The notes: generated from the letters alone by a model not told the origin. A stretch of 64,000 nucleotides of DNA from Natrinema saccharevitans (GCF_001953745.1 NZ_LWLN01000001.1:806001-870000), one strand, 5' to 3'; counted from the first letter of the stretch, positions 8,845-18,175 are shown. Numbers and translations: made by a program.

Positions 8845-9464
8845 AGCTGGAGTCGACGGGCGATCAACCCGAGCACACCGGCTTTTTTCCGCTCGATCGG
8901 TTCCCAGAGCCGGAAGGCCGTCGCGACGTCGGCGTTCTCGCTGGCGGCCAGCGTCTCGGTTTCCGGTGCGACGACGGCCAGGTTGATCTCGTAGTGGCCG
9001 TTGAAGCCGTACTTCAGCATGGTCCGGTCGTCGAACCCCGCGACGCGATCGCGCACGTCTCCGGGGACCGACGGCGCGACCGCGACGAACGTAAACTCCG
9101 TACTGTAGTGTTCCTCGTCGGGATCGATCCACTCGTCGGCCAGTCGATGGCCGAGATCGACGTATCGATCGAGCAGTCGGTCGTCGACGCGGTCGACTCG
9201 CTCGACGAAGAGGTGTTCCGTCGACTCGTGTTCGGCGATCGAAATCGCGGGATGGAGGAAGTGCTTCTGGCTCGTCAAGTCCATTCGTCCGTACAACGTG
9301 AACCGCTCGCCGTCGACAGCACGGTCCTTCTCGAGGTCGTAATTGTGCATGAGCCGGTCGCTGACTCGGTCGACGTACTCGTCGTCCCAATCGGGGACGG
9401 CCGCCGGCTCGGCGTCGCCACTCGAGTCCGCGGCGTCCTCGGATGGGGCCGTCCGGTCAGACAT
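8841..9464 (-). CDS. Conserved haloarchaeal protein of unknown function
   Basis: A 207-residue acidic soluble protein. From the chosen ATG it reads MSDRTAPSEDAADSSGDAEP, a disordered N-terminus, then a folded region containing DRLMHNYDLEKDRAVDGERF, FTLYGRMDLTSQKHFLHPA and KYGFNGHYEINLAVVAPE. No catalytic motif or membrane helix is visible and I cannot name the family. It is convergent with cstA and overlaps it by four bases, so the two may share a terminator region. A longer frame from 9506 adds 14 residues; the internal ATG gives a typical haloarchaeal start. Confidence 0.7.
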   Translation of the reverse strand: MSDRTAPSEDAADSSGDAEPAAVPDWDDEYVDRVSDRLMHNYDLEKDRAVDGERFTLYGRMDLTSQKHFLHPAISIAEHESTEHLFVERVDRVDDRLLDRYVDLGHRLADEWIDPDEEHYSTEFTFVAVAPSVPGDVRDRVAGFDDRTMLKYGFNGHYEINLAVVAPETETLAASENADVATAFRLWEPIERKKAGVLGLIARRLQL

Positions 9465-9704
9465 GGCTTGCTCGCCTCCCGATATCTCGCGTGGCTCGCC
9501 ACACACCGGACTGCCAGCGAGTAGTCACGGACGTGTCCATGGGGAAAGATACCACGTCGCGGGCAAAAGTCCGTCGGAGGGCCGTCCCGACACCGACCGC
9601 CGACACACGGCGTGTCGCCCATCGTGGATCGACGACGCCGCCAATTCCATCGGCATCGCGATCAGGCTTAAGTTCCGGGCGGTCGTAACGGTATGTAGAT
9701 ACCC

Positions 9705-9917
9705 ATGGGAACGGATCGCGAAGCCTGCGGCCGCTGTTCGATGTCAGTCGTCGTCGACGCCACGAGTGCGGACGCCGAGACCGATCACGATCCGTACGGC
9801 GAGGCGCGCATCGAGGTCGACGACGATCGGCTCCGGACCCTCTCGCCCGGTGCCTGGATCTCGCGACTGACGGCCCGAATCGACGACGCGGCCAGCCGAT
9901 TCGTCTGGGGACGATAG
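9705..9917 (+). CDS. Small acidic protein with one CxxC
   Basis: A 70-residue protein, MGTDREACGRCSMSVVVDAT, with a single CGRC knuckle followed by an acidic middle and a helical end (ARIDDAASRFVWGR). A TATA-like CTTAAG at 9667-9672 lies a suitable distance upstream. It is convergent with the YchF gene. It may belong to the many small zinc-knuckle proteins of haloarchaea, but with only one CxxC a dimeric site would be needed. Coding status is likely, not certain. Confidence 0.5.
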   Translation: MGTDREACGRCSMSVVVDATSADAETDHDPYGEARIEVDDDRLRTLSPGAWISRLTARIDDAASRFVWGR

Positions 9918-9941
9918 GACTGCCACAGCCGAAGTCCGCAC

Positions 9942-11141
9942 CTAGTTCGTCGTGATGACCTCGATGATGTCCCGGGACTCGACCTCGTAGTCCTTCCCGA
10001 GCTGGCGGTTCGTCCGGCAGTCGATCGCGTGCAGGAAGCCATCCCCGATGTCCGAGTGGAGGCTGTAGGCGAAGTCCTCCGCGGTCGAGTTCGGTGGGAT
10101 CAGATAACAGTCGGGCAACACTTCGCCGCGTTCGTTTCCCAGTCCGTTCGCGCCGCCGGGGAACACCGGTGTCACACCCAGCACGTCGAAGAGGGCGGTC
10201 TCGAGCGCCGCCTGGACGCCCGTCGCGCCGAACTCCTCGAGGAAGTCCCGGATCTGCTCTAGACCCTGCTCTTGCTCGCCGGAGACGTCGCCGGTAATGT
10301 CGAAGTCGGCGTCCCCGGGCCGGTAGTCGACGACGCCGGCCTGGTCGGCTGACTTCAGCGCCTTCTCCGCGTGGGCGCTACAGGGAACGATCGTCAGGTG
10401 ATCGTAGTCGGGATCGCTCGTGATCGCCTCGTAGTTTTCCTGTGCCTCGGGCGTGTCCATCTTGTTGGCCGCGATGACCATCGGCTTGGTCTCCTTGCGG
10501 ATCTCGCGGGCCAGTTCGAGTTCGTCCTCGTCGTCCCACGCCTCGGGCTCGAAACCGACGTCGACCCGTCGGATCAGCCGCTTGATCTCGTCGTCGCTGG
10601 TCTTGAACGCGCTCATCTGCTCGGCGAGTTCCTCTTCGATGGCGTCGTCCTCGGTCGTGTAGCCCGTCTCGTATCGCTCGATTCCCTTCTCGAGGACGTC
10701 GAGATACCACTGGTCGAGTTCCACCTCGAGGAAGTCGATATCGTCGCGGGGGTCGTGGCCCTCGGTTGGTTCTCCCTCGGCGTCGGTTTTGCCGGAGAAG
10801 TCGACGACGTGGACGAGGACGTCGGTCTCGTTCAGGTCGGTCAGAAACTGGTTGCCCAGTCCGTTGCCCTCGTGTGCGCCGGGGATGAGCCCAGCCACGT
10901 CGACGAGTTTCGTCGGGACGAAGCGAGTGCCATCGTCGCAGTAGCCCACGTTGGGCGTGCATTCCTCGTCGAACTCCGGGGCCGCACAGTCGACGCGGAC
11001 GTAGGCCTCGCCCACGCTGGGATCGATCGTCGTGAACGGGTAGGCTCCCTCTGGCACGTCGTTCATCGTGGCCGCGTTGAAAAAGGAGGACTTGCCGACC
11101 GAGGGTTTGCCGACGAGTCCGATGCGGTAACTCGTACTCAT
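9942..11141 (-). CDS. ychF: YchF/OLA1-type GTP-binding protein
   Basis: A 399-residue translation-associated P-loop NTPase. It begins MSTSYRIGLVGKPSVGKSSF with G1 GKPSVGKSS, G3 in DVAGLIPGAHEGNGLGNQFL and G4-like NKMD. The C-terminal TGS domain (about residues 315-399) ends DYEVESRDIIEVITTN. Length and domain order match archaeal YchF proteins, which bind ribosomes and hydrolyse nucleotide. The ATG at 11141 is clear because the G1 motif follows within ten residues; upstream codons are basic shadow sequence. The next gene upstream is the co-directional aminotransferase. Confidence 0.9.
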   Translation of the reverse strand: MSTSYRIGLVGKPSVGKSSFFNAATMNDVPEGAYPFTTIDPSVGEAYVRVDCAAPEFDEECTPNVGYCDDGTRFVPTKLVDVAGLIPGAHEGNGLGNQFLTDLNETDVLVHVVDFSGKTDAEGEPTEGHDPRDDIDFLEVELDQWYLDVLEKGIERYETGYTTEDDAIEEELAEQMSAFKTSDDEIKRLIRRVDVGFEPEAWDDEDELELAREIRKETKPMVIAANKMDTPEAQENYEAITSDPDYDHLTIVPCSAHAEKALKSADQAGVVDYRPGDADFDITGDVSGEQEQGLEQIRDFLEEFGATGVQAALETALFDVLGVTPVFPGGANGLGNERGEVLPDCYLIPPNSTAEDFAYSLHSDIGDGFLHAIDCRTNRQLGKDYEVESRDIIEVITTN

Positions 11142-11319
11142 TACCCCTTCTGGGCGGGGCCCGCCTAAACGGGTTTCCCTCCGGCGTTGCGGTGGTATGC
11201 GTCGACGTAGCAATTCCGCGGAACCGACTCGGTCGTCCCGGACGGGTAGTCGTCGACGGAGAGCGCGAAGGGAGACCCGAGGCGACTGCGGACACTCGCC
11301 GGCCGATCGGAGACTGCCG

Positions 11320-12393
11320 TCAGGACGACTCGAGGACGGTTTCGAGCGCGTCCATCGTTCGCTCGACCCGGTCGACCCGGGCGTTGTGTCCCATGTGGCC
11401 GACTCGGAGGACGTCGGCGGCGAGGTCGCCGAGACCGGTCGCGAGGACGACATCGTGATCGTCGGCTAGCGTCCGTTGCAGTTCCTCGGCCCGACCGGGG
11501 ACCTCGAGCGCGGTCACGGTCGGCGACGGTCGGGCGTCGTCGGGGTAGACCGACAGCCCGAGGTCGGCGGCCCGCTCGCGACACCGCCGTGCGGCCCGCT
11601 CGTGGCGCTCGAAGACGGTCTCGAGGCCCTCCTCGAGCAGCAGGTCGATCGCAGCGCCGAGCCCGTAGAGGTTCGCGGACAGGTGCGTGTAGGGGAACCA
11701 CTCCTCGTCGGCGGCGTCGCGCCAGGGCTCGAGGTCGGTGTAGAAGCCGCGGGTCTCGAACGATTCGATCGTCGCCCAGGCGCGGTCGCTGACCGAGGCG
11801 ACGGTCAGGCCCGGCGGCGCGCTGAAACACTTCTGGGAGGCCCCGAGGCAAACGTCGATCCGGTCGGTCGGCACCGCCGTGCCGCCGAGCGAGGAGACGG
11901 CGTCGACGACGCTGATGGTGCCGTGGTCCTCGAGCAGGTCCAGCACCGGCTCGAGGTCGTTCAGGACGCCGGTCGGCGTCTCGCAGTGGACCATCGTCGC
12001 CACGTCGAACGAGCCCTCCTCGAGGCGGGACTCGACGGCCTCCAGATCGATCGGGTCGCGCCACGAGGAGTCACAGACGACGGCCTCGCCGTCGTATGTT
12101 TCCACGAAGTCCGCGAAGCCCTCGCCGTACGGGCCGTTGGCGATACACAGCGCCCGATCTCCGGGTTCGACGAGCGAGGCGACCGCGGCCTCGAGGCCGA
12201 GGATGCCCTCGCCGCCGAGGATCACGACGTCGTCGTCGCCGTAGATCGCCCCGAGGTCGTCGGTCAACTTCCGGTAGAACTCGAAGAATTCGGGCTCGAC
12301 GTCGGGGTTGGGCGTCGGTTCGGCCATCCGATCGCGGACGGCGGCCGGCACCGCGGTCGGCCCCGGCGTCATGCGGAGTCGGTCGTCGCTCAT
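11320..12393 (-). CDS. Class V aminotransferase (serine/alanine-glyoxylate type)
   Basis: A 357-residue PLP enzyme. The opening MSDDRLRMTPGPTAVP is the TPGPT signature of the alanine/serine-glyoxylate and serine-pyruvate group. HCETPTGVLNDLEPV binds cofactor, VVDAVSSLGG holds the PLP aspartate, and the Schiff-base lysine is in GASQKCFSAPPGL. The C-terminal domain ends VGHMGHNARVDRVERTMDAL. It probably interconverts glyoxylate or hydroxypyruvate with glycine, serine or alanine; the exact substrate cannot be read from sequence. It lies upstream of ychF on the same strand with a 178-base gap. Confidence 0.85.
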   Translation of the reverse strand: MSDDRLRMTPGPTAVPAAVRDRMAEPTPNPDVEPEFFEFYRKLTDDLGAIYGDDDVVILGGEGILGLEAAVASLVEPGDRALCIANGPYGEGFADFVETYDGEAVVCDSSWRDPIDLEAVESRLEEGSFDVATMVHCETPTGVLNDLEPVLDLLEDHGTISVVDAVSSLGGTAVPTDRIDVCLGASQKCFSAPPGLTVASVSDRAWATIESFETRGFYTDLEPWRDAADEEWFPYTHLSANLYGLGAAIDLLLEEGLETVFERHERAARRCRERAADLGLSVYPDDARPSPTVTALEVPGRAEELQRTLADDHDVVLATGLGDLAADVLRVGHMGHNARVDRVERTMDALETVLESS

Positions 12394-12718
12394 ACAACGG
12401 CTACCGGGCGTTCGGGGATAAGCGACTCGAGAGCGACCGGCGGACGAGGGTCGCCCAGCACGGCACACCGAAAGAGCCACTGACGATCGTTGCCGACCGC
12501 ACGGTACCGTCGCGTCGGAATCGATTCACACGGGCTGTCGCCCCGATTCTCCGCCGGCAACCGCAGGCCGGTCGCGGGTACACCGGAACTGACGGGCGAC
12601 GGCCCGTCTGGGTGCTGCCAGGGGTGTTCGCCTCGGCGTGTAACGACGTCTGCGGAACTGCACAGCGGCTCTCACTCGGTCCCCGATATTTTATACATAC
12701 GCGAGCAATGCCGTGGTG
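12394..12718. other. Intergenic region with kinase promoter
   Basis: About 325 bases between the divergent aminotransferase and histidine kinase genes. The only recognisable element is the strong TATA stretch ATATTTTATA at 12686-12695, placed for a leaderless kinase transcript. I see no gene, repeat or RNA structure in the rest. Confidence 0.5.
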
Positions 12719-14149
12719 ATGGCCGATTCGAAGGGGGACGACGAACGACCCGCCGACCTTCATCAAAAACTCGTCGAGCAGTCCGGAGATATCGCGACGA
12801 TAATCGATCCTGACGGGACGATCACGTACGTGAGCCCGTCGGTCAAGCGTATCCTCGGCTACGAGCCCGAAGATTTGATCGGAGACCGTGGCTACGAGTA
12901 CGTCCATCCGGACGATAGAGCCGCAAACGCCCGCGCGGTCGAACGCGCCCAGGACCGGCCCGATTCGTCACACGTGGTTGAGGTCCGGTTCCGCCGCGCC
13001 GATGGCACGTGGTGCTGGATCGAGTCCACGCTGCGCGCTCGACTCGATGATCCGGTGATCGGCGGCATCCTCGCCACGAGCCGAGACATCACCGAGCGGA
13101 AAACTCAGGCCCAGTCGTATCGGAAACTCGCCGATGAGTACGAGACCCTCCTCGATAACGTCGAAGACGCGATATTCCTCCTCGACGTCCGATCTACGGA
13201 GGACGGCAAGTCGTTCGTGTTCGAGCGTTTGAGCCCGTCGTACGAGGAACAGACCGGATTCACGACCCAACACGTGCGGGGAAAAACCCCGCGTGAGGTG
13301 TTCGGAGCGGAACGCGGGGCCGAACTCGAGGCGAACTATCGTCGGTGTTTGCGGGCTCGTGAACCGATCTCGTATGGCGAAGAACTGCCCGTGGCCGAGG
13401 ACGCACACTTCTGGGACACGGTACTCGCGCCAGTGATCATCGATGGCGAGATAACCCGGATCGTCGGTATCACGCGGAACGTCACTGAGCGTGTCAGACG
13501 AGAGCGGCAACTCGAACGGCAAAACGATCGGTTACAGGAGTTTGCGAGCGTAGTCTCTCACGATTTGCGAAACCCGCTCAACGTCGCACAGGGTCGGATG
13601 GATCTCCTGAGTGACGCCGTCGAAAGCGAACACCTCGAGCCGACGAAGCAGGCGCTCGAGCGGATGGAGGAGATCATTCAAGATACGCTCACGCTTGCCA
13701 AGCAAGGGCAGGTCGTCTCCGATATGGAGGCGATCGATCTCGGCGCGTTGAGCAGTAGTTGCTGGCAGACGGTTGCCACGGACGACGCGACACTCGTGAT
13801 CGGAGACCAGTTGACGATCCGTGGGGACCGGAGTCGATTACGACACCTCTTCGAGAACCTGTTCCGGAACGCGGTCGAACACGGGGGAACAGCGGTATCC
13901 GTTCGCGTCGGCCGGTTCGGTGACCACGGTATCTACGTCGAAGACGACGGACGGGGAATCCCGGTAGAATCTCGTGATGCCGTTCTCGAACCGGGACAGA
14001 CGTCCGCGGCTGATGGGACGGGGTTCGGCCTCACGATCGTCAACCGCATCGCGGAAGCCCACGGCTGGACGCTTCGGATCAGGGACAGTGCCGACGGCGG
14101 AGCCCGATTCGAATTTCAGGACGTCGACATCGTCGAGCAGTGGGGCTGA
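12719..14149 (+). CDS. PAS-PAS histidine kinase
   Basis: A 476-residue soluble sensor kinase. First PAS domain near residues 25-125 (IIDPDGTITYVSPSVKRILG), second PAS near 135-265 (LLDNVEDAIFLLDVRS), then the HisKA box FASVVSHDLRNPLNVAQGRM with the phospho-accepting His, and an HATPase domain with N box HLFENLFRNAVEHGG, G1 VEDDGRGIP and G2 GTGFGLTIV. No membrane helices, so it senses an internal signal. No response regulator is adjacent, so it is an orphan kinase, as is common in haloarchaea. The ATG at 12719 is preferred to the GTG at 12713 because of TATA spacing. Confidence 0.92.
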   Translation: MADSKGDDERPADLHQKLVEQSGDIATIIDPDGTITYVSPSVKRILGYEPEDLIGDRGYEYVHPDDRAANARAVERAQDRPDSSHVVEVRFRRADGTWCWIESTLRARLDDPVIGGILATSRDITERKTQAQSYRKLADEYETLLDNVEDAIFLLDVRSTEDGKSFVFERLSPSYEEQTGFTTQHVRGKTPREVFGAERGAELEANYRRCLRAREPISYGEELPVAEDAHFWDTVLAPVIIDGEITRIVGITRNVTERVRRERQLERQNDRLQEFASVVSHDLRNPLNVAQGRMDLLSDAVESEHLEPTKQALERMEEIIQDTLTLAKQGQVVSDMEAIDLGALSSSCWQTVATDDATLVIGDQLTIRGDRSRLRHLFENLFRNAVEHGGTAVSVRVGRFGDHGIYVEDDGRGIPVESRDAVLEPGQTSAADGTGFGLTIVNRIAEAHGWTLRIRDSADGGARFEFQDVDIVEQWG

Positions 14150-14212
14150 ATTCGCGGGCGAAGCCGGCCAACGAGTATTACTCACCGGCCCGTCAGTGAG
14201 ACCGAGACGGAA

Positions 14213-14878
14213 ATGACCGACTCGAGTTCACGACGCACGATGGGCGAGCGACGGATCGATCATCCCCTCTTTGCGGCCCTCTACGACCGGTGCATGCCGG
14301 ACCGGTTGCTGGTCGGGCCCCACCGCGAGTACCTCGCGGCCGACTGCTCGGGGCGGGTCCTCGATCTGGGGGCGGGGACGGGCGCGATGATTCCCTACGT
14401 CGCCGCGGCCGGTGACGACGACCTCGAGTACCACGCCGTCGAGCCGGACCCGAACATGCGCCGGCGGGCGGCGGCGACGGCCGACCGGTCGCCCCTGCGG
14501 ACCTACGTTCGAGGCGACCGCGCGGAGTCGCTGCCGTACGTCGACGACGCGTTCGAGACCGTGATCTCGAGTCTGGTTTTCTGTACGATCGGGGAGCCGG
14601 ATCGAGCGCTGGACGAGGTCGCCCGCGTGCTGGAGCCGGGCGGGGAACTGCGATTTCTCGAACACGTCCGCAACGACGGCTGGCGCGCGCGGGTACAGGA
14701 CCGGCTGAACCCGGTCTGGGAACGCGCCGCCGGCGGCTGTCACCTGACCCGCGAGACCGTCGAGCGGTTCGTCGGCCACGACGCGTTCGACGTCCTCGAG
14801 GTCGACCGCACCCGACTCGGCGTCGTTCCGGCGACGCCGATCGTCCGGGGCCGGCTCCGACGACGGCGGGAGCCCTGA
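14213..14878 (+). CDS. Class I SAM-dependent methyltransferase
   Basis: A 221-residue methyltransferase with SAM-binding motif I GRVLDLGAGTGAMIPYVAAA near residues 46-65, the acidic ribose contact in YHAVEPDPNM, motif II-III in AFETVISSLVFCTIGEPDRA and a post-motif GGELRFLEHVRND. It resembles the UbiE/Methyltransf_11 group; the substrate is unknown. It follows the histidine kinase by 63 bases on the same strand but probably has its own start signals. It is convergent with the NAD(P)H-hydrate dehydratase gene. Confidence 0.85.
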   Translation: MTDSSSRRTMGERRIDHPLFAALYDRCMPDRLLVGPHREYLAADCSGRVLDLGAGTGAMIPYVAAAGDDDLEYHAVEPDPNMRRRAAATADRSPLRTYVRGDRAESLPYVDDAFETVISSLVFCTIGEPDRALDEVARVLEPGGELRFLEHVRNDGWRARVQDRLNPVWERAAGGCHLTRETVERFVGHDAFDVLEVDRTRLGVVPATPIVRGRLRRRREP

Positions 14879-14895
14879 TCGAGCGGCGCTCGCGG

Positions 14896-15672
14896 CTACC
14901 GGATCGCCTTCGGGATGCGCTCGATGACGTCGGTCGCGACGACGCCGAGGCCGTACGCCGCGGTCGCGAGTCCGCCGGTCTTGCCGAGGATCCACGCGCC
15001 CAACTCGGCGGCCTCTCGGCGGTCGGTCCCCTGCCCGAGCAGCGAGGCCGTGATTCCGGCCATCGTATCGCCGGTGCCGGCGACGGTCATGGCCGACGTG
15101 GCGGTCTCGTTTTCGATCCGCTCGCCGGCGGCGACGATCTCGTCGACCTCGCCCGTGAGCGTGACGACGGCGCCGGTCGCCTCCGAGACGGCCGCGAGCG
15201 AACCGGAAGCCTCGTAGCTCGGGTCGTCCTCGGCACCGCTGGCAGGTAGGATCGCGTTCGAGAGGTCCGCCTCGAGGGCTGGCTCGATCGCCAGCGCGTC
15301 GACGACGATCGGAGCCTCGATGCGGTCGACGGCTTCGCGGACGGCGTCGGGATCTGCGTCGACGAGACCGGGGCCGATCACGACGGCATCGGCCCACTCG
15401 GCTACCTCGAGCGTCCGTTCGATCGCGCCGTCCGAGGAGGCTTCGTGTCCGGAGCGGTCGACGAGCAGGTTCGGCAAGTGGCCCGCGACGGCCTCGTCGG
15501 TCGGTTCGGGGACGACCGCCCGGACGTGGTCGGAGCCGGTCCGCAGCGCCGCGCGCCCGACCAGCGCGGGCTGGTTCGGATACGCGACGCTGCCGCCGAC
15601 GATGCCGACGCGGCCGTTGTCCCGTCCCGTCTCGTCGCTGGCGTTCGAGAGCGGTTGCTGGAGGCGGCCCAT
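14896..15672 (-). CDS. nnrD: ADP-dependent NAD(P)H-hydrate dehydratase
   Basis: A 258-residue member of the YjeF C-terminal (ribokinase-like) family that repairs hydrated NADH or NADPH using ADP. Visible motifs include RVGIVGGSVAYPNQPALVG at the start, VIGPGLVDADPD, VVDALAIEP, VTLTGEVDEIVAAGE and the anion-hole segment VAGTGDTMAGITASLLGQG. It lacks the N-terminal epimerase domain found in fused archaeal forms, so it is a stand-alone dehydratase. The 85-base repeat at 15748 lies 75 bases upstream of its start. Confidence 0.85.
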   Translation of the reverse strand: MGRLQQPLSNASDETGRDNGRVGIVGGSVAYPNQPALVGRAALRTGSDHVRAVVPEPTDEAVAGHLPNLLVDRSGHEASSDGAIERTLEVAEWADAVVIGPGLVDADPDAVREAVDRIEAPIVVDALAIEPALEADLSNAILPASGAEDDPSYEASGSLAAVSEATGAVVTLTGEVDEIVAAGERIENETATSAMTVAGTGDTMAGITASLLGQGTDRREAAELGAWILGKTGGLATAAYGLGVVATDVIERIPKAIR

Positions 15673-15747
15673 ACCTCACGTCCCGAGCGTCCCGTGTAGC
15701 CGTTCGGCAGGCGATTCCGGTTCGCGCCCGGCACGGACGGCGGAAGC

Positions 15748-15832
15748 TACAGTAGCCACTGAACGTCACTGCACACACGATCGCACGACGGCTGTGCGAT
15801 CGGTGTGTAAATCGTTTCAGTTGTTACTATAA
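15748..15832 (+). repeat. 85-base palindromic repeat, copy 1
   Basis: This element aligns without gaps over 85 bases with 52501-52585 (72 identical by hand count). Its halves are nearly reverse complements around a loop reading CGACGGCTG, so the strand can fold into one long hairpin. The left terminus (TACAGTAGCC) has drifted from the copy 2 form (TATAGTAGCC). The right terminus CTATAATA forms the likely TATA box of the next gene. No coding capacity or transposase is present, so it resembles a MITE or REP-like element. Confidence 0.8.
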
Positions 15833-15834
15833 TA
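15826..15834 (+). promoter_or_regulatory. TATA box formed by the repeat end
   Basis: ACTATAATA is centred at 15830, 29 bases before the ATG at 15859. This is the expected spacing for a leaderless transcript, and no competing AT-rich element lies between it and the gene. Confidence 0.6.
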
Positions 15835-15858
15835 CGTGTCGCCGTCGTAGCTCGAGCC

Positions 15859-16479
15859 ATGTTCGAGGACAGAACCGACGCCGGCGACCGCCTCGCCGCA
15901 GCGCTCGAAGAGCGGGGACTCGCGGTCGACGTCGTCCTCGGGATTCCCCGCGGTGCCTTGCCCGTCGCGCGGCCGGTCGCCGACGCGCTCGGGGCCGACG
16001 TAGACGTCGTCGTCGCCCGCAAACTGGGTGCGCCGGAAAACCCCGAGGTTGCACTGGGGGCGGTCGCCAGCGACGGCAGCGTCTGGTACAACGACGGCCT
16101 GCTCGAGCGGCTCGATCCCGACGAAGAATACCTCGAGGAGATCCGCGCTGAGGAAGCCGCGAACGCCCGCGAGAAGGCCGACCGCTACCGCGAGGGCGAC
16201 GGGCTGCCCGATCTGGAGGGAAAACGCGTGCTGGTCGTCGACGACGGCGTCGCGACCGGCGCGACCGCGACCGCTTGCCTCCGGCAGGTCCGCGAGGCCG
16301 GCCCGGAGTGGGTCGGACTCGCCGTCCCCGTGGGCTCCCCGCGAGCGCTCGACGACCTCGAGCGGGAAGCCGACGACCTCATCGCACTGGAGACGCCGGC
16401 CGACTTTCGCGCCGTCGGCCAGTACTACCGGACTTTCGGGCAGGTCAGCGACGAGGAGGCGCTCGAATACCTCGAGTGA
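15859..16479 (+). CDS. Phosphoribosyltransferase-family protein
   Basis: A 206-residue type I PRTase-like protein. The PRPP-binding loop is KRVLVVDDGVATGATATACL near residues 120-139, and the N-terminal region VVLGIPRGALPVARPVADAL plus VVVARKLGAPENPE is typical of the subgroup often found as stand-alone or hydrolase-fused PRTases. A long helix (EYLEEIRAEEAANAREKADRY) forms the hood. Substrate unknown; it is not one of the standard purine or pyrimidine salvage enzymes. Its promoter appears to derive from the preceding palindromic repeat. Confidence 0.85.
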   Translation: MFEDRTDAGDRLAAALEERGLAVDVVLGIPRGALPVARPVADALGADVDVVVARKLGAPENPEVALGAVASDGSVWYNDGLLERLDPDEEYLEEIRAEEAANAREKADRYREGDGLPDLEGKRVLVVDDGVATGATATACLRQVREAGPEWVGLAVPVGSPRALDDLEREADDLIALETPADFRAVGQYYRTFGQVSDEEALEYLE

Positions 16480-16591
16480 GACAGTGGTGCCGACCCGGTG
16501 ATCGACTGCGAAGCGGGCAGACAACTCCAGACCGATCAATCGACGTGCGGTGGCGCGCGCCGGAGACGAAACCGCTACGTGAGTCGCTCGA

Positions 16592-17914
16592 TCACGGCCA
16601 CAGGCCGCGCGCCTCGTGGGCCTCGGCGACCCGATCGAGCGCGACGGCGTAGGCGGCGTCGCGCCACGAGATGTCCGCCCGTTCGACCTCGTCTTTCAGC
16701 GCGGCCCAGGCCCGGATCATCTCGGACTCGAGTTCCTCGTTGACGCGCTCGAGGGACCACTGGCGGCGGTTGATGTCCTGGAGCCACTCGAAGTAGGAGA
16801 CGGTGACGCCGCCCGCGTTCGCGAGGATGTCCGGGATCACCGGCACGTCCCGCTCCTCGAGGATGGCGTCGGCCGCGAACGTCGTCGGGCCGTTGGCCCC
16901 CTCGACGACGATGTCCGCGGCGATCGCGTCGGCGTTGTCGGCGGTGATGACGTTGCCGACCGCGGCCGGGATCAGGACGTCGACGTCGAGCTCGAGCAGG
17001 TCCTCGTTCGAAAGCCGGCGCGGACCGTCGTCTTCGGTGAGACCGGCCGCGAACCGGGTGACGGCTTCGGGCTCCTCGTCGTGGGAGGGGATCGCCGCGA
17101 CGTCGATCCCGTCCGGGTCGTAGACCCCGCCGTTGACGTCGCTGACGGCGATGACGGTCGCGCCCCAGTCGGCGAGCAGGCGGGCGGCGTTGGCACCGAC
17201 GCTGCCGAAGCCCTGGACGGCGACCGTCGTCTCGGAGAGGGGGTAGTCGTAGTACTCGCAGGTCTCCCGGGTGACGATGGCGACGCTTCGCCCCGGCGCT
17301 TCCTCGCGGCCGTAACTCCCGCCGATGACGGGCGGTTTGCCGGTGACGACGCCGGGGATGGTCTCGCCTTCCTGCATGCTGTAGGCGTCCATGAGCCAGG
17401 CCATCGCCTGCGGGTCGGTCCCCATGTCCGGCGCGGGGATGTCCGACTTCGGCCCGATCACGTCGCGCAGTTCCTGTGCGAACCGGCGCGTGAGCCGTTC
17501 GGTCTCGTCGTCGCTCAGCCGCTTGGGATCGACAACGATCCCGCCTTTCGCGCCGCCGAAGGGCAGGTCCATCACCGCGCACTTCCAGGTCATCCACATC
17601 GAGAGACCGACGCACTCGTCGCGGGTCACGTCGGGATGGTAGCGCAGGCCGCCCTTGAAGGGGCCGCGAACGCTGTCGTGTTGGGCCCGGTAACCGGTGA
17701 AGACCTCGACCGAGCCGTCGTCGCGCTCGAGGGGGACCGTTACCTCGTGGACCGACGCGGGGTGGCGCAGCCGCTCGAGGGCCGCGTCATCGACGTCCAG
17801 TCGGGCGGCGGCGCGGTCGAGTTGCCGGCGCGCCGTCTCGAGTGCGGTTTCCGACTCGGTCGATTCACCCGTCGCTTCCCGGTTCGAGGGCGAAGAACGG
17901 TTTTGCGATGCCAT
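16592..17914 (-). CDS. gdhB: Glutamate dehydrogenase
   Basis: A 440-residue Glu/Leu/Phe/Val dehydrogenase. The substrate-binding segment [14 protein letters not shown] and the catalytic region [15 protein letters not shown] (active-site Lys in GGAKGG) are intact, followed by the dinucleotide fold [20 protein letters not shown] and [18 protein letters not shown]. It interconverts 2-oxoglutarate plus ammonium and glutamate; cofactor preference is not decided here. Haloarchaea usually carry several paralogues, so the gene letter is tentative. A 48-residue zinc-ribbon gene lies directly upstream with only two bases between them, so the pair is probably co-transcribed. Confidence 0.9.
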   Translation of the reverse strand: MASQNRSSPSNREATGESTESETALETARRQLDRAAARLDVDDAALERLRHPASVHEVTVPLERDDGSVEVFTGYRAQHDSVRGPFKGGLRYHPDVTRDECVGLSMWMTWKCAVMDLPFGGAKGGIVVDPKRLSDDETERLTRRFAQELRDVIGPKSDIPAPDMGTDPQAMAWLMDAYSMQEGETIPGVVTGKPPVIGGSYGREEAPGRSVAIVTRETCEYYDYPLSETTVAVQGFGSVGANAARLLADWGATVIAVSDVNGGVYDPDGIDVAAIPSHDEEPEAVTRFAAGLTEDDGPRRLSNEDLLELDVDVLIPAAVGNVITADNADAIAADIVVEGANGPTTFAADAILEERDVPVIPDILANAGGVTVSYFEWLQDINRRQWSLERVNEELESEMIRAWAALKDEVERADISWRDAAYAVALDRVAEAHEARGLWP

Positions 17915-17916
17915 CG

Positions 17917-18063
17917 TTACTCCATCGGTGTGCGCCGATTTCGCATTTCGGCCCCGCACTCGGGGCAGGCGTCCGGTGCGGCGGCGCGGACGACGGTCCC
18001 GCATTCGAAACACTCGTAGGTCGATTCCGTCTTGGGGTCGAGTTCGGCGTCTTTGTGTTGCAT
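17917..18063 (-). CDS. Rubrerythrin-like zinc-ribbon protein
   Basis: A 48-residue protein that starts [20 protein letters not shown]. It has two knuckles, CFECG and CPECG, the rubredoxin/rubrerythrin-like zinc ribbon found as a free-standing small protein in haloarchaea. It should bind one zinc or iron. Its stop is two bases from the glutamate dehydrogenase start, which suggests an operon and perhaps a regulatory or redox link to that enzyme. It is shorter than common gene-calling cut-offs. Confidence 0.75.
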   Translation of the reverse strand: MQHKDAELDPKTESTYECFECGTVVRAAAPDACPECGAEMRNRRTPME

Positions 18064-18175
18064 GTGAGAGATGACGAGCGCGGCTGATCGTGCGTTCGTC
18101 GCACTTAGGAATAATAGGGATATTAGGATGAACTTATTCGTCAGATAACTAGCGTCGACGATTTGTTGGGGTTCA

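Noticed and set aside
15320-15832. Plus-strand frame whose end resembles the end of another frame at 52585
   Set aside because: The resemblance comes only from the shared palindromic repeat; the body is antisense to nnrD.
16616-18019. 467-codon frame opposite glutamate dehydrogenase
   Set aside because: Mirror frame of a clear glutamate dehydrogenase with intact motifs.
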